Shown here: piece by piece, positions 38,351 through 47,117 of the stretch | Layout: each line of letters starts with the position of its first letter | Numbering within the stretch: position 1 is the stretch's first letter | From: CAVVYV01 sp963752585 | GTDB taxonomy: Bacteria > Actinomycetota > Thermoleophilia > Solirubrobacterales > 70-9 | NCBI GenBank assembly: GCA_963752585.1 | Contig: CAVVYV010000001.1 | Span: 196,005-260,004 of the forward strand | Direction: 5' to 3' | Length of the DNA: 64,000 nt | The notes under the pieces: generated by a model | What the model was told of the DNA's origin: nothing | The model's input: only the letters and a program-made list of their open reading frames with translations | Databases searched by the model: none | Program-made: the position numbers and the translations under genes

Positions 38351-38808
38351 ATGACCTCGACGCGCAACCGGGTCGAGGTCCTCCACGGGGTCAACCTGGA
38401 CATGCTCGGCGGCCGCGACCCGCTCCACTACGGCGACTTCACCCTGCCGGAGCTGGAGGTGAAGGTCCAGCCGGTTCGCGAGGGAGCTCAACCTCGAGGC
38501 CGCCTTCTTCGACTCCAACAGCGAGGGCGAGTTCGTCGAGCACGTCCACCGGCTCCCCGAGCGCGCCGACGCGGCGATCGTCAACGCCGGCGCCTGGACC
38601 CACTACTCCTACGCGATCCGGGACGCCCTCGAGTTCGCCGGCGTGCCCACGGTCGAGGTCCACATCTCCGACATCAGCAAGCGCGAGAAGTGGCGGCGGA
38701 AATCGGTGTTCGAGGACCTCGACCTGGTCTTCGCTCGCGATCTCCGGCAAGGGCGCCGACGGCTACCGCGAGGCGCTCGAGCTGATCGCGAAGAAGCTCG
38801 GCATATGA
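38351..38808 (+). CDS. aroQ: 3-dehydroquinate dehydratase, type II (frameshifted)
   Basis: The active-site loop reads VLHGVNLDMLGGRDPLHYG, with the Arg and Tyr in the family positions but HGVNLDML in place of the common GPNLNLL. NAGAWTHYSYAIRDAL carries the catalytic His, and VPTVEVHISDISKREKWRRKS supplies the second His and Arg. Shifts near 38480 and 38742 break the frame; the proper end is GKGADGYREALELIAKKLG. SD GGAGGAG lies 10 nt before ATG 38351. The stop overlaps pepQ as ATGA. Confidence 0.9.
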
Positions 38809-39866
38809 CCCGTGGCGAGCGGCTCGGGGAGCTGGTCCGCGAGCGCGAGCTGGAGATGCTGTTCGTCTCCGACCTCACCAACGTCCGCTACCTGACCGGG
38901 TTCACCGGAACGAACGGCGCCTGCCTGGTCGGCCCCGAGCTCCGGGTCTTCTTCACCGACTTCCGCTACACCGAGCGCGCCGCCGAGGAGGTCGGCGCCG
39001 AGTGGGAGCGGCCCGAGGGCGAGCGCGAGCTGCTCCCGCAGATCGCCAAGCGGATGCGCGGGCGGGTCGGGTTCGAGGACGCGAAGCTCAGCGTCCGCCA
39101 GCTGAAGCGCCTGCGCGAGGCGGTCGGCGACGAGGTGGAGCTGGTGCCGGCGGGCGACCTGGTCGAGGAGCTGCGGGCGGTGAAGGAGCCCGAGGAGATC
39201 GAGCGGATCGCCGCCGCCGCCGAGCTGGCCGACGGCGTCTACGGCTGGGCGCTCGAGCGCGGGCTGGCGGGCAAGGCCGAGCGCGAGGTCGCCCGCGCCT
39301 GCGAGGCGCGGATCCGCGAGCTGGGCGCCGAGCCCTCCTTTCCCCCGATCGTCGCCGCCGGCGCCAACGGCGCCCTCCCGCACGCCGAGCCGGGCGAGCG
39401 CGAGATCGGCAAGCGGCGAGCTGGTCGTCTTCGACATGGGGGCGCTGCTCGACGGCTACTGCTCGGACTGCACCCGCACCTTCGCCACCGGCGAGCCCGG
39501 TGACGAGGCCCGCGAGGTCTACGAGCTCGTCCGGGAGGCGCAGGCGGCGGCGCTCGAGGCGGTGAGGCCTGGGGCGGGCGGCAAGGAGGTCGACGCGGTG
39601 GCGCGGGAGCTGATCGCCGCCGCCGGCCACGGCGAGCGCTTCGGGCACGGCACTCGGCCACGGGGTCGGGCTCGAGGTCCACGAGGGACCGCGCCTGGCC
39701 GCGAGCTCCGAGGACGAGCTCCGGGAGGGGAACGTGGTCACGGTCGAGCCCGGGCGTCTACCTGCCCGGCCGCTTCGGGGTCCGGATCGAGGACCTGGTC
39801 GTGGTCACCGCCGATGGCCATCGCAACCTCAGCGGGCTGCCGAAGGAGCTCCAGCTGGTCGACTGA
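38805..39866 (+). CDS. pepQ: Xaa-Pro dipeptidase/aminopeptidase, M24 family (frameshifted)
   Basis: A creatinase-like N-terminal domain (MLFVSDLTNVRYLTGFTGTNG) precedes the pita-bread domain. Metal ligands are Asp in VFDMGALLDGYCSDCTRTF (two), His in GHGVGLEVHEGP, Glu in VVTVEPGVYL and Glu in GVRIEDLVVV. Shifts near 39413, 39655 and 39755 break the frame. It should cleave Xaa-Pro peptides. It is the last gene before an accessory cassette; in Mycobacterium efp follows directly. Confidence 0.9.
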
Positions 39867-41098
39867 TCAGGCGGGAGCCGCCTCGGGCTCGACCGGCCCA
39901 TCGGCTGGGCTCGTCCGCCCCGCCGCAGCCGCAGGCCGATCAGCGGGTAGACCAGCGCCGAGAGGATCGCCGCCCCGACCAGGCCGGCGGCGGTGGAGCT
40001 CTTCATGTGGCCGGTCTCGATGGCGACGGTGGTGATCGCGACCACCAGCGGGAGCTCGGTCGCGGAGAAGAACGCGAGTGCGAGGCGCTCGCGGGCGGCG
40101 AGCACGCCCCGGTAGAGCAGCAGCGCCGGCGTCCCGCGGACGACCAGGAAGAGCGCCAGGAACAGCGGCAGCTTCAGCATCCCCGAGGCGCTCGAGGTGA
40201 GCGCGTCGAGGTCGAAGTTCATCCCGCTGGTGACGAAGAAGAACGGGATCAGGAGGCCGTAGCCGACCGCGGTCAGCTTCGAGTCGAAGACGCTCGACCT
40301 CCCGTCCGCGCAGCGCCACCCGGGTGATCATCCCGGCGACGAAGCCGCCCAGCAGCAGGTCGAGCCCGAGCTCCGCCGCCAGCGCAACCAGGCCGAAGAC
40401 GAGGACGACGGCGAGGCGAACGGCGAGCTGGCTCGAGGTCTCGAAGGCTGCGCTCGACCAGCGGCCAGCCCTTCCAGGCCGAGCGCACCGCGGCGACCCC
40501 GGTGACCACCGCCAGCGCGACGAAGACGATCAGGACCAGCGCCTCGTGCAGCGGGTTGGTGGTCGGAGAGGATCAGGGTGACCAGCAGGATCGGCCCGAA
40601 CTCGCCGGCCGCTCCGGCGGCGAGCAGGTAGGAGCCGAACCGCGTCCGGAGCTCGCCCGGCGTCCTTGAGGATCGGGATCAGGGTGCCGATCGCGGTCGT
40701 CGCCATCGCCGACCCGGTGTAGAGGTAGGAGAGCACCACCCCGGCCGCCGCCAGAGCCCCGCCGATTCCGTAGGCGAGCACCAGCGAGAGCGCCCAGCCC
40801 GCAAGCGGCTAGCTTCAGCGGCTCGGCCACTGATCCGATTGAAGTCGATCTCGTAGCCGGCGAAGAAGAAGAGCATCCCCAGCCCGAGGTCGCCGAGGAA
40901 GTCGGTGGTCGGGTCGATCTCGGCGATTCCGGCCACCTCGGGGCCGACGATGATCCCGAGGAGGAGCTCGAGGACGACCACCGGGATCGTCAGCCGCGGC
41001 GCCAAGAGCATCGTCAGGATCCCGGCGAGCGCCGCGACCCCGACGATCACCAGCAGCGATGTCTCGTCGATCGTGGCGGTGACCGCGAGCGCCGGCAC
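39867..41098 (-). CDS. CPA2-family cation/proton antiporter, KefB-like (frameshifted)
   Basis: This is a polytopic protein with about twelve helices. LLVIVGVAALAGILTMLLAP, VVVLELLLGIIVGPEVAG, DLGLGMLFFFAGYEIDF and YTGSAMATTAIGTLIPIL come first, then LGLDLLLGGFVAGMITR and LIPFFFVTSGMNFDLDAL, then FFSATELPLVVAITTVAIE. The order matches Na/K-H antiporters of the KefB/GerN type without the TrkA-N domain. At least five shifts break it. GTG 41098 has TAGAGT 7 nt upstream. Its stop abuts the pepQ stop with no gap. Confidence 0.82.
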
Positions 41099-41105
41099 GG
41101 TCGGC

Positions 41106-41111
41106 ACTCTA
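41106..41111 (-). promoter_or_regulatory. -10 hexamer TAGAGT for antiporter gene
   Basis: On the minus strand TAGAGT lies 7 nt before GTG 41098. The alternative in-frame GTG at 41107-41105 overlaps the hexamer and is therefore unlikely to be the start. Confidence 0.55.
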
Positions 41112-41143
41112 AGTCCAGGGCGCGGCTGGGGGACAGCGGGCGA

Positions 41144-42364
41144 CTAGGAGGCGGCCGAGGAGAGGTCGCCCTCGGGTCCGGGGGTGAGGTCGCCGTGACG
41201 GGTCTCGTGCCCGGCGCTCGCCGTAGCTGCGGGTCTCATAGACGACCAACGCCCAGAGCAACGCGGCGACCAGGGCGACGCTCGCCAGCGCCGAGCAGCT
41301 CGGTCGCAAGCGGGATCAGAGCGAGCAGCGACGAGGGCGAGCACGAGACGCTGCCGGTTGATCGATTGGACGTGGCGGAAGCGAAAGGCGACCAGCCCGA
41401 GGAGATAGATCGCGACCCCGCCGAGGAGGGCGAACGCGGGGACCGTCTCGAGCGGGTCGTCGACGTCGCCGAGCGTCTTCTTCAGCCCGAGGGCGGCGAG
41501 GACGATCCCGGCGACCATCAGGAAGTGGATGTAGGAGTAGGAGTCGCGGGCGAGCGCGTTCTGCTCCCGCCCCGGGGTCGCGCGGGCAAGGCGGCGGGCG
41601 GAGACGAGCGCGACGACGTCGAAGTAGAGCCACCACTGCGCCGCCGCCATGCCGATGCCCAGCGCCGCCGCCCCGGCGATCCCCCAGGTGAGGCGCGCCG
41701 CCGGCGCCGACCCCGATCGCGACGATCGACTCGCCGAGGGCGATGATGATGATCAGGCCGTGGCGCTCGGCGAAGTGCGCCGGGAACCAGCTTCCAGCCC
41801 TCGATCGCCGAACAGGTAGGGCTCGCCCACGTCGAGGAGCAGCGCCAGGCCCCAGACCGCGGCCTGCCAGCCGGGGTCGAGGAACGAGCCGGCGATCAGC
41901 AACGCCACCCCGACTGCGGTGCCGACCGCCAGTCCCAGGGTCGACCGCCGCAGCGCCGGGTCGTCTCGGCTGGCGAGCAGCATCAGCGCGATCTGCGCCG
42001 CGCGGACGACCGCGTAGGCGAGCGCGAACTCGAGCGCCAACCCGCCGAACGCCTCGGGGATGCAGAGCGCCGCGATCAGAAAGGCCGCCATCACCGCGAA
42101 GATGACGAGCCGGACCGCTCCCTCCTCGGGGTCGAGGACGCTGGTGAACCAGGCGTAACCGCCCCACGACCACCAGAGCAGCGCCAGGATGAGCAAGCCC
42201 TGGCCAAGCCCCTCCCAGGTCGGGTTGTCGGACATCAGCGCTGTGCACTGGGTGAGCGCGAGGACGAAGACGAGGTCGAAGAAGAGCTCGAGCGGCATCA
42301 CCCGCTCCCCCTCACGGAAGGCCGCGCCCAGCCGCGGTGCCCGGGTTTCGCTCGCCGTCGCCAT
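41144..42364 (-). CDS. Low temperature requirement protein A (LtrA) family membrane protein (frameshifted)
   Basis: VMPLELFFDLVFVLALTQ is the LtrA start signature. Further helices follow, for example GLLILALLWWSWGGYAWFTS, LALEFALAYAVVRAAQIALM, HGLIIIIALGESIVAIGVGA and YSYIHFLMVAGIVLAALGLK. At least three shifts (near 41800, 41705 and 41325) break the frame, and a further one near 41220 precedes the stop. The biochemical function of LtrA is not established. ATG 42364 diverges from the ArsR gene. Confidence 0.82.
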
Positions 42365-42429
42365 TGCCCGAGATCGTTGCAAGTGTCGGACGGGCCCGGC
42401 TCCCGCAGGGGCCGACGGATCGACTTGAC

Positions 42430-42450
42430 TATACTTAAGCCCGTGCTTAA
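42430..42450 (+). promoter_or_regulatory. Leaderless promoter and palindromic operator on the ArsR start codon
   Basis: The -10 is TATACT (42430-42435), 7 nt before GTG 42443. A perfect inverted repeat TTAAGC-CCGT-GCTTAA spans 42435-42450, so the start codon lies inside it. This placement suits autorepression by the ArsR protein. Confidence 0.65.
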
Positions 42451-42772
42451 CCAAACCGCCCCACTCGACCATGTCTTTCACGCGCTCTCGGACCCGAGCC
42501 GGAGGGTGATCGTCGAGCGCTTGAGCAACGGACCGGCTTCGGTCAGCGAGCTCGCAGCGCCCTTGCCGATGTCCCTGCCGGCGGTCGTTCAGCACCTGAA
42601 GGTGCTCGAGGAGACCGGCCTGATCACATCCCAGAAGGTCGGGCGCGTTAGAACTTGCCAGGTCGAGCCAACGGCGATTCAGCCGGTTGAGCGGTGGATC
42701 AACGAGCGGCGGCGGGCCTGGGAGCAGCGCCTCGACCGCCTCGGCGAGTATCTCGCCGAGCAGTCCGACTGA
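42443..42772 (+). CDS. ArsR-family transcriptional regulator (SRPBCC-linked type)
   Basis: There are 109 residues. The winged helix HVFHALSDPSRRVIVERLSN, SVSELAAPLPMSLPAVVQHL (recognition helix), KVLEETGLITSQKVGRVRTC and a C-terminal helix ending in the AWEQRLDRLGEYL pattern are typical of ArsR regulators paired with AHSA1/SRPBCC genes. Metal-binding Cys clusters are lacking (one Cys in RTCQVEP), so it probably senses an organic ligand or stress. GTG 42443 is set by the TATACT hexamer. It heads the ArsR-SRPBCC-MFS operon. Confidence 0.85.
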   Translation: MLNQTAPLDHVFHALSDPSRRVIVERLSNGPASVSELAAPLPMSLPAVVQHLKVLEETGLITSQKVGRVRTCQVEPTAIQPVERWINERRRAWEQRLDRLGEYLAEQSD

Positions 42773-42804
42773 CCAGACCAGCCACGCGCACCAAAGGAGT
42801 CCAA

Positions 42805-43257
42805 ATGTCCGAGCGATCCGTAAGCCACGAAACCTTCGCCGTCGAGCGCACCTACCCGGCCTCGCCCTCGCGCGTGTTCGCCGCCTGGGCCGACCCCGAG
42901 GCCAAGGCCCGCTGGTTCGGAGATCCCGATTCGGGAGTCGAGGAGTTCGAGCTCGACTTCCAAGTCGGCGGGAGGGAGTTCAACCGCGGGATCGTGGAGG
43001 GACAGGCCTACACGTATGAGGCTCGCTACCAGGACATCGTCCCCGACGACCGGTTCGTCTACGCCTACGACATGCACCTGGGCGATCAGCGGATCTCCGT
43101 ATCACTCGGGACCGTGGAGCTGAAGCCGGACGGGGACGGGACGCGCCTGATCTACACCGAGCAGGGCGCCTTCCTCGACGGCCTCGACTCGGCGGACCAG
43201 CGCAAATCCGGCACCGGACAGCTGCTGGATGCACTCGACAAGTACCTAGCGACCTGA
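42805..43257 (+). CDS. SRPBCC (AHSA1-like) domain protein
   Basis: There are 150 residues with the START-like pattern FAVERTYPASPSRVFAAWADPEAKARWFGDP, FQVGGREFNRG, YQDIVPDDRFVYAYDM and LIYTEQGAFLDGLDSADQRK. It is an activator-of-Hsp90-like hydrophobic-cavity protein. Its usual partner is the ArsR protein encoded upstream. AAAGGAG lies 7 nt before ATG 42805, so it is translated from the operon mRNA. Its role may be ligand binding or resistance. Confidence 0.86.
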   Translation: MSERSVSHETFAVERTYPASPSRVFAAWADPEAKARWFGDPDSGVEEFELDFQVGGREFNRGIVEGQAYTYEARYQDIVPDDRFVYAYDMHLGDQRISVSLGTVELKPDGDGTRLIYTEQGAFLDGLDSADQRKSGTGQLLDALDKYLAT

Positions 43258-43271
43258 AAGGAGAGGATGAA

Positions 43272-44747
43272 ATGACCGAGCAGGCCACCGACCGAAGCCG
43301 CTGGATCGCCCTCTACGTGCTCTGCGCGGGGGTGCTGATGATCGTCCTCGACATCACGATCGTCAACGTCGCCCTGCCCTCGATCCAGGACGATCTCGGC
43401 TTCTCGCAGTCGGGCCTCGCCTGGGTCGTCAATGCCTACCTGATCGCCTTCGGCGGCCTGCTGCTGCTCTCCGGGCGCTTCGGCGACATCCTCGGGCGGA
43501 AGAGCGTGTTCATGGCCGGCATCGCCCTGTTCACCCTCGCCTCGTTCCTGTGCGGGATCGCCCAGACCCAGGAGATCCTGGTCGGCGCCCGCTTCCTCCA
43601 GGGGATCGGCGGGGCGATGGTCACCGCGGTCGTGCTCGGGATGATCGTGACGATGTTCCCCGAGAAGCGGGAGCAGGCGAAGGCGATCGGCGTCTACGCG
43701 TTCGTCGCCTCGGGCGGTGGCTCGGTCGGCCTGATCCTCGGCGGCATCCTCACCGAGGCGATCAACTGGCACTGGATCTTCTTCGTCAACGTCCCGATCG
43801 CGATCGTGACCGCGTTCCTGGCAAACAGGCTGGTCGAGCGCGACGAGGGGATCGGCTTCGGCGGCGGCGCCGACGTCCTCGGCGCTCTGCTGGTCACGGG
43901 CTCGCTGATGCTCGGCGTCTACACGATCGTCGATCCCGCCGCCGAGAACGGCTGGGGAGACTCCCTGACGCTCGTCCTCTCGGCCGTGTCGCTGCTGCTC
44001 CTCGTGGGCTTCGTCGTCCGGGAGTCGCGCGTCAGCAACCCGCTGATCCCGCTGGGAATCTTCCGCTCGCGCAACATCGCGGGCGCCAACGCGGTCCAGG
44101 CCCTTTCGGTCCCGGGGATGTTCGGGCTGTTTTTCCTCGGCTCCCTGTATATGGAGCAGGTGCTCGGCTTCACGGCCCTCGAGATCGGCCTCGCGTTCGT
44201 CCCGGCGACCCTCATCATGGGGACGCTCTCGGTCCGCTACACCGAGCCCCTGGTGATGCGCTACGGCGCCAAGCCGATGGTGATCCTGGGCATGTCGCTG
44301 ATCGCGGCCGGGCTGCTGCTCTTCACCCAGACCCCGGTGGACGGCGGTTACGTCCAGCACCTGCTGGCGCCGATCGTCCTCTTCGGCGCGGGCGCCGGCT
44401 TCGCGTTCCCGGCGCTGATGACCGTGGCGATGTCGGGGGCCACCGACGAGGACGCCGGGCTCGCGTCCGGTCTCGTGAATACCTCCGCTCAAGTGGGCGG
44501 CGCGCTGGGCCTCGCCGTTCTCGCGACCGTCTCGGCCTCCCGCACCGAGGACCTGATCGCGAGCGGCGAATCGACCGGGTCGGCGCTGACCAGCGGATTC
44601 CACCTCGCCTATCTGATCGGGGCGGCCTTGGTCGGCGCCGCGATCGTCGTCGCGATCAAGGTGGTCCAGCCGGAGGATCAGGCCGAGCTGGAGGCCGCCA
44701 AGCAGGCCCGGCCGGACGGGGAGGAACCGGGCTACGCCGAGGCCTAG
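43272..44747 (+). CDS. MFS drug efflux transporter, DHA2 (14-helix) family
   Basis: There are 491 residues in an intact frame. Motif A in GRFGDILGRKSVFMAG, MIVLDITIVNVALPSIQDDL (motif D1), LQGIGGAMVTAVVLGMIV and SVGLILGGILTEAINWHWIFFVNVP (motif C region) identify an EmrB/QacA-like pump. It extrudes lipophilic drugs with proton antiport. GAAAGGAGAGG lies before ATG 43272. It is third in the ArsR-SRPBCC operon, so its expression is probably ligand-controlled. The frame stays open for 22 codons beyond the TAG. Confidence 0.9.
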   Translation: MTEQATDRSRWIALYVLCAGVLMIVLDITIVNVALPSIQDDLGFSQSGLAWVVNAYLIAFGGLLLLSGRFGDILGRKSVFMAGIALFTLASFLCGIAQTQEILVGARFLQGIGGAMVTAVVLGMIVTMFPEKREQAKAIGVYAFVASGGGSVGLILGGILTEAINWHWIFFVNVPIAIVTAFLANRLVERDEGIGFGGGADVLGALLVTGSLMLGVYTIVDPAAENGWGDSLTLVLSAVSLLLLVGFVVRESRVSNPLIPLGIFRSRNIAGANAVQALSVPGMFGLFFLGSLYMEQVLGFTALEIGLAFVPATLIMGTLSVRYTEPLVMRYGAKPMVILGMSLIAAGLLLFTQTPVDGGYVQHLLAPIVLFGAGAGFAFPALMTVAMSGATDEDAGLASGLVNTSAQVGGALGLAVLATVSASRTEDLIASGESTGSALTSGFHLAYLIGAALVGAAIVVAIKVVQPEDQAELEAAKQARPDGEEPGYAEA

Positions 44748-44823
44748 CTCGCCGCCCGGTCCGCCCGCGCGATCATCGAGGACACGATGAGCCGCCTGAA
44801 GCAGCTTGGGTGCTGACGGCCGC

Positions 44824-44829
44824 TACCCT
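44824..44829 (+). promoter_or_regulatory. -10 hexamer TACCCT for efp
   Basis: TACCCT lies 8 nt before GTG 44838, with no Shine-Dalgarno sequence; leaderless efp transcript. Confidence 0.55.
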
Positions 44830-44837
44830 GCGCCGTC

Positions 44838-45398
44838 GTGATCAGCACCAACCAGTTCAAGAACGGCACCCACATCGAGGTCGACGGCAAGGTCTTTCGG
44901 ATCGTCGAGTTCCAGCACGTGAAGCCCGGCAAGGGCGGCGCCTTCGTCCGCTCGAAGCTGAAGCGGGTCGAGGACGGCGCCGTGATCGACAAGACCTTCA
45001 AGGCAGGGGAGAAGTTCCGCCCGGTCCGGACCGAGAGCCGGAAGATGCAGTTTCTCTACGAGTCCGGCGACAACGCCGTGTTCATGGACAACTCGAGCTA
45101 CGAGCAGACCGAGATCCCGAAGGCGGTGGTGGGGGAGGCGCTGCAGTGGGTGCCGCCGAACTCGGACGTCGATCTGCTCTTCGTCGACGAGCGGCCGACC
45201 GGGGCGCAGCCCCCGAGCGCGGTCGAGCTCGCGGTCACCCAGACCGACCCAGGGCTGCGGGGGGACACCGCGTCCGGCGGCGGCTCGAAGCCGGCAACAC
45301 TCGAGACCGGGGTTGTGGTCCAGGTGCCGCTGTTCATCGACGAGGGCGAGCGGGTCCGGGTCGATACCCGCAGCGGCGAGTACGTCTCACGAGCCTGA
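44838..45398 (+). CDS. efp: Translation elongation factor P
   Basis: There are 186 residues. The KOW-like domain holds the tip loop VKPGKGGAFVRSKLK with the Lys that contacts the P-site tRNA, then the central and C-terminal OB folds (VELAVTQTDPGLRGDTASGG, VQVPLFIDEGERVRVDTRSG). It relieves ribosome stalling at polyproline. No epmA or other modification gene is visible, as expected for actinobacterial EF-P with unmodified Lys. The frame is intact. nusB follows. Confidence 0.95.
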   Translation: MISTNQFKNGTHIEVDGKVFRIVEFQHVKPGKGGAFVRSKLKRVEDGAVIDKTFKAGEKFRPVRTESRKMQFLYESGDNAVFMDNSSYEQTEIPKAVVGEALQWVPPNSDVDLLFVDERPTGAQPPSAVELAVTQTDPGLRGDTASGGGSKPATLETGVVVQVPLFIDEGERVRVDTRSGEYVSRA

Positions 45399-45429
45399 GA
45401 TGCGAGGGCGCGTGGCAGCGCGACCCGAT

Positions 45430-45435
45430 TAAGGT
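45430..45435 (+). promoter_or_regulatory. -10 hexamer TAAGGT for nusB
   Basis: TAAGGT lies 6 nt before ATG 45442, with no ribosome-binding site, suggesting a leaderless transcript inside the efp-nusB block. Confidence 0.55.
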
Positions 45436-45441
45436 TGGCCG

Positions 45442-45813
45442 ATGCGCCGCTCGGACCAGAGAAGGGACGCGGTCTTCGCCGGCTACCAGCACGAGGTCAC
45501 GGGCCGGCCGCTCGAGGAGCTGCTCACCGGCGCGAAGCCGTTCACCCGCGAGCTCGCCGAGGGGGTCGAGGCCAACCGGGAGGAGCTCGACGGGTTGATC
45601 GCCCGCCACGCGCAGGGCTGGTCGCTGGAGCGGATCGCGCCGCTCGAGCGGAACATCATGCGGGTCGCGCTCTACGAGGCGCTCCATCGCGAGGACGTCC
45701 CGGTCGAGGTCGCGATCGACGAGGCGGTCGAGCTGACCAAGGAGTACTGCGGGGCCGAGGCCCCGGGCTTCGTCAACGGGATCCTCGGCGCCGCGGTCGG
45801 GAACCCGGCGTGA
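45442..45813 (+). CDS. nusB: Transcription antitermination factor NusB
   Basis: There are 123 residues, all helical: RSDQRRDAVFAGYQHEVTG, HAQGWSLERIAPLERNIMRV, ALYEALHREDVPVEVAIDEA, VELTKEYCGAEAPGFVNGIL. It binds boxA RNA with NusE in rRNA antitermination. The frame is intact, with a leaderless ATG. Confidence 0.93.
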   Translation: MRRSDQRRDAVFAGYQHEVTGRPLEELLTGAKPFTRELAEGVEANREELDGLIARHAQGWSLERIAPLERNIMRVALYEALHREDVPVEVAIDEAVELTKEYCGAEAPGFVNGILGAAVGNPA

Positions 45814-46014
45814 GGGACGCCGACGTACCCGATTTGGTCCGTTGATTGCAGGGAACAAATGGGTATTCCCATAGAAAGAGATCGCTATGGACGGATGTAC
45901 GAACCTGGCCGGCTAGTCAAGGGGAAGGCATCGTGGCGAAGGATCGTTCCGAGGTCGAGCTCACTCGGCGGGCCAGCGACCAGTGGGCGCGCCCGATCGA
46001 CTACTTTGGCCGTG
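45814..46014. other. nusB-xseB gap with AT-richer segment
   Basis: Where other Actinobacteria or E. coli may carry xseA or other genes, this 200-bp gap holds no recognisable gene. It contains an AT-richer stretch with the palindrome ATGGG-TATT-CCCAT (45859-45872). Two short open readings with plausible ribosome-binding sites start at ATG 45859 and GTG 45932, but neither yields a protein I recognise. TACTTT at 46002-46007 is the -10 of the next gene, 7 nt before ATG 46015. Confidence 0.4.
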
Positions 46015-46203
46015 ATGGAGCGGAGCGCCCCGGACCTGGAAGCGGTGACCGCACGGCTGGAAAGGATCGCCGAGGAGCTCGACGCGGAGCCGGCGGAGGA
46101 CCGGGCCGCGGAGCTGGTTCGGGAGGCATCGGAACTCGCCTCCCAAGCTGGGCGAGCCGTCGAGACCGCGCTGCAGGCCGCGGCCGACAGTCGCGACGCC
46201 TGA
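46015..46203 (+). CDS. Exonuclease VII small subunit-like helical protein
   Basis: This is a 62-residue two-helix protein (DLEAVTARLERIAEELDAEP, AAELVREASELASQAGRAVE) resembling XseB in length, charge pattern and heptad spacing. It sits directly before ispA and dxs, as xseB does in E. coli. The large subunit gene xseA is not in the window, so the identification rests on pattern and synteny. A leaderless TACTTT promoter sets ATG 46015. Confidence 0.55.
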   Translation: MERSAPDLEAVTARLERIAEELDAEPAEDRAAELVREASELASQAGRAVETALQAAADSRDA

Positions 46204-46211
46204 TCGACCCG

Positions 46212-47117
46212 ATGGGGCAATACCCCGAGGACCTCCGGGAGCTGGTCGACTCCTATCTCGAGGGCCTCCGGTTCTCTGACGCGCCGAGCACCGCGGGCCT
46301 CGAGGAGGCGATGCGCTACTCGCTCCTCGCCGGCGGCAAGCGGACCCGGCCGGTTCTGGCCCTGGCCACCGCCCGCTCGATCGGGGTCGACCCGGAGGGC
46401 GTCCTCCCGGCGGCGGGTGCGATTGAGCTGATCCACACGTATTCGCTGATCCACGACGACCTCCCCGCGATGGACGACGACGAGCTCCGGCGGGGGATGC
46501 CGACCTCGCACGTCAAGTTCGGCGAGGACATCGCGATCCTCGCCGGCGACGCCCTGTTCGCCGAGGCAATGCACCTCTTCTGCTCGCATCAGGAGGGCGA
46601 GCCCGCGCGCGTGCTCGCGGCGCTCGGCGAGCTGGTCAGCGCCACCGGGCTCGGCGGGATGGTCGGCGGTCAGTACGTCGACATCACCACCTTCGACGTC
46701 CGCGACCCCGACCGGCCCCGCCAGGGCCCTCCGCCCGATCCGCAGGGCCTCCGCCAGATGCACGCCCTGAAGACGGGCCGGCTGATCGCCGCGAGCATCG
46801 GGGTCGTACTAGAACTGAGTGACGTACCGGAAAGTGAGAGAATCCCCTACCGCCGTTTCGCCGAAGAGCTCGGCGTGCTCTTCCAGATCGTCGACGACAT
46901 TCTTGACGTGACCGGAAGCGACGAGGAGCTCGGCAAGCCCAGCGGCAGCGACGAGAGACAGGACAAGCTCACCTACGTGAGCGCCTTCGGCCTCGAGAGG
47001 GCGAGGGAGCTTGCGTCGGAGTCGCACCGCAACGCTCGCCAGGCACTCGCCCGGACGGCGGCTCGCACAGACGATCTGGCTCGAATCACGGACTTCATCC
47101 ACACCCGCCATACATGA
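46212..47117 (+). CDS. ispA: Polyprenyl (farnesyl/geranylgeranyl) diphosphate synthase
   Basis: There are 301 residues. YSLLAGGKRTRPVLALATA, the first Asp-rich motif IHDDLPAMDDDELRRG, HALKTGRLIAASIG, and the second motif FQIVDDILDVTGSDEELGK are complete. It condenses IPP with allylic diphosphates; chain length is probably C15-C20 by the residues before the first motif (IELIHTYSLIHDD). The stop overlaps dxs as ATGA. The frame is intact. Confidence 0.92.
   Translation: MGQYPEDLRELVDSYLEGLRFSDAPSTAGLEEAMRYSLLAGGKRTRPVLALATARSIGVDPEGVLPAAGAIELIHTYSLIHDDLPAMDDDELRRGMPTSHVKFGEDIAILAGDALFAEAMHLFCSHQEGEPARVLAALGELVSATGLGGMVGGQYVDITTFDVRDPDRPRQGPPPDPQGLRQMHALKTGRLIAASIGVVLELSDVPESERIPYRRFAEELGVLFQIVDDILDVTGSDEELGKPSGSDERQDKLTYVSAFGLERARELASESHRNARQALARTAARTDDLARITDFIHTRHT

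Noticed and set aside
44748..44816. 22-codon in-frame extension after the TAG of the MFS gene (ends RLKQLGC)
   Set aside because: It stays open by chance easily at this GC content, and nothing around the TAG suggests readthrough. It may be a remnant of another gene, but I cannot support it.
45859..46011. xseA remnant in the nusB-xseB gap
   Set aside because: The translated pieces show no resemblance to the exonuclease VII large subunit, which is also far longer than the gap.
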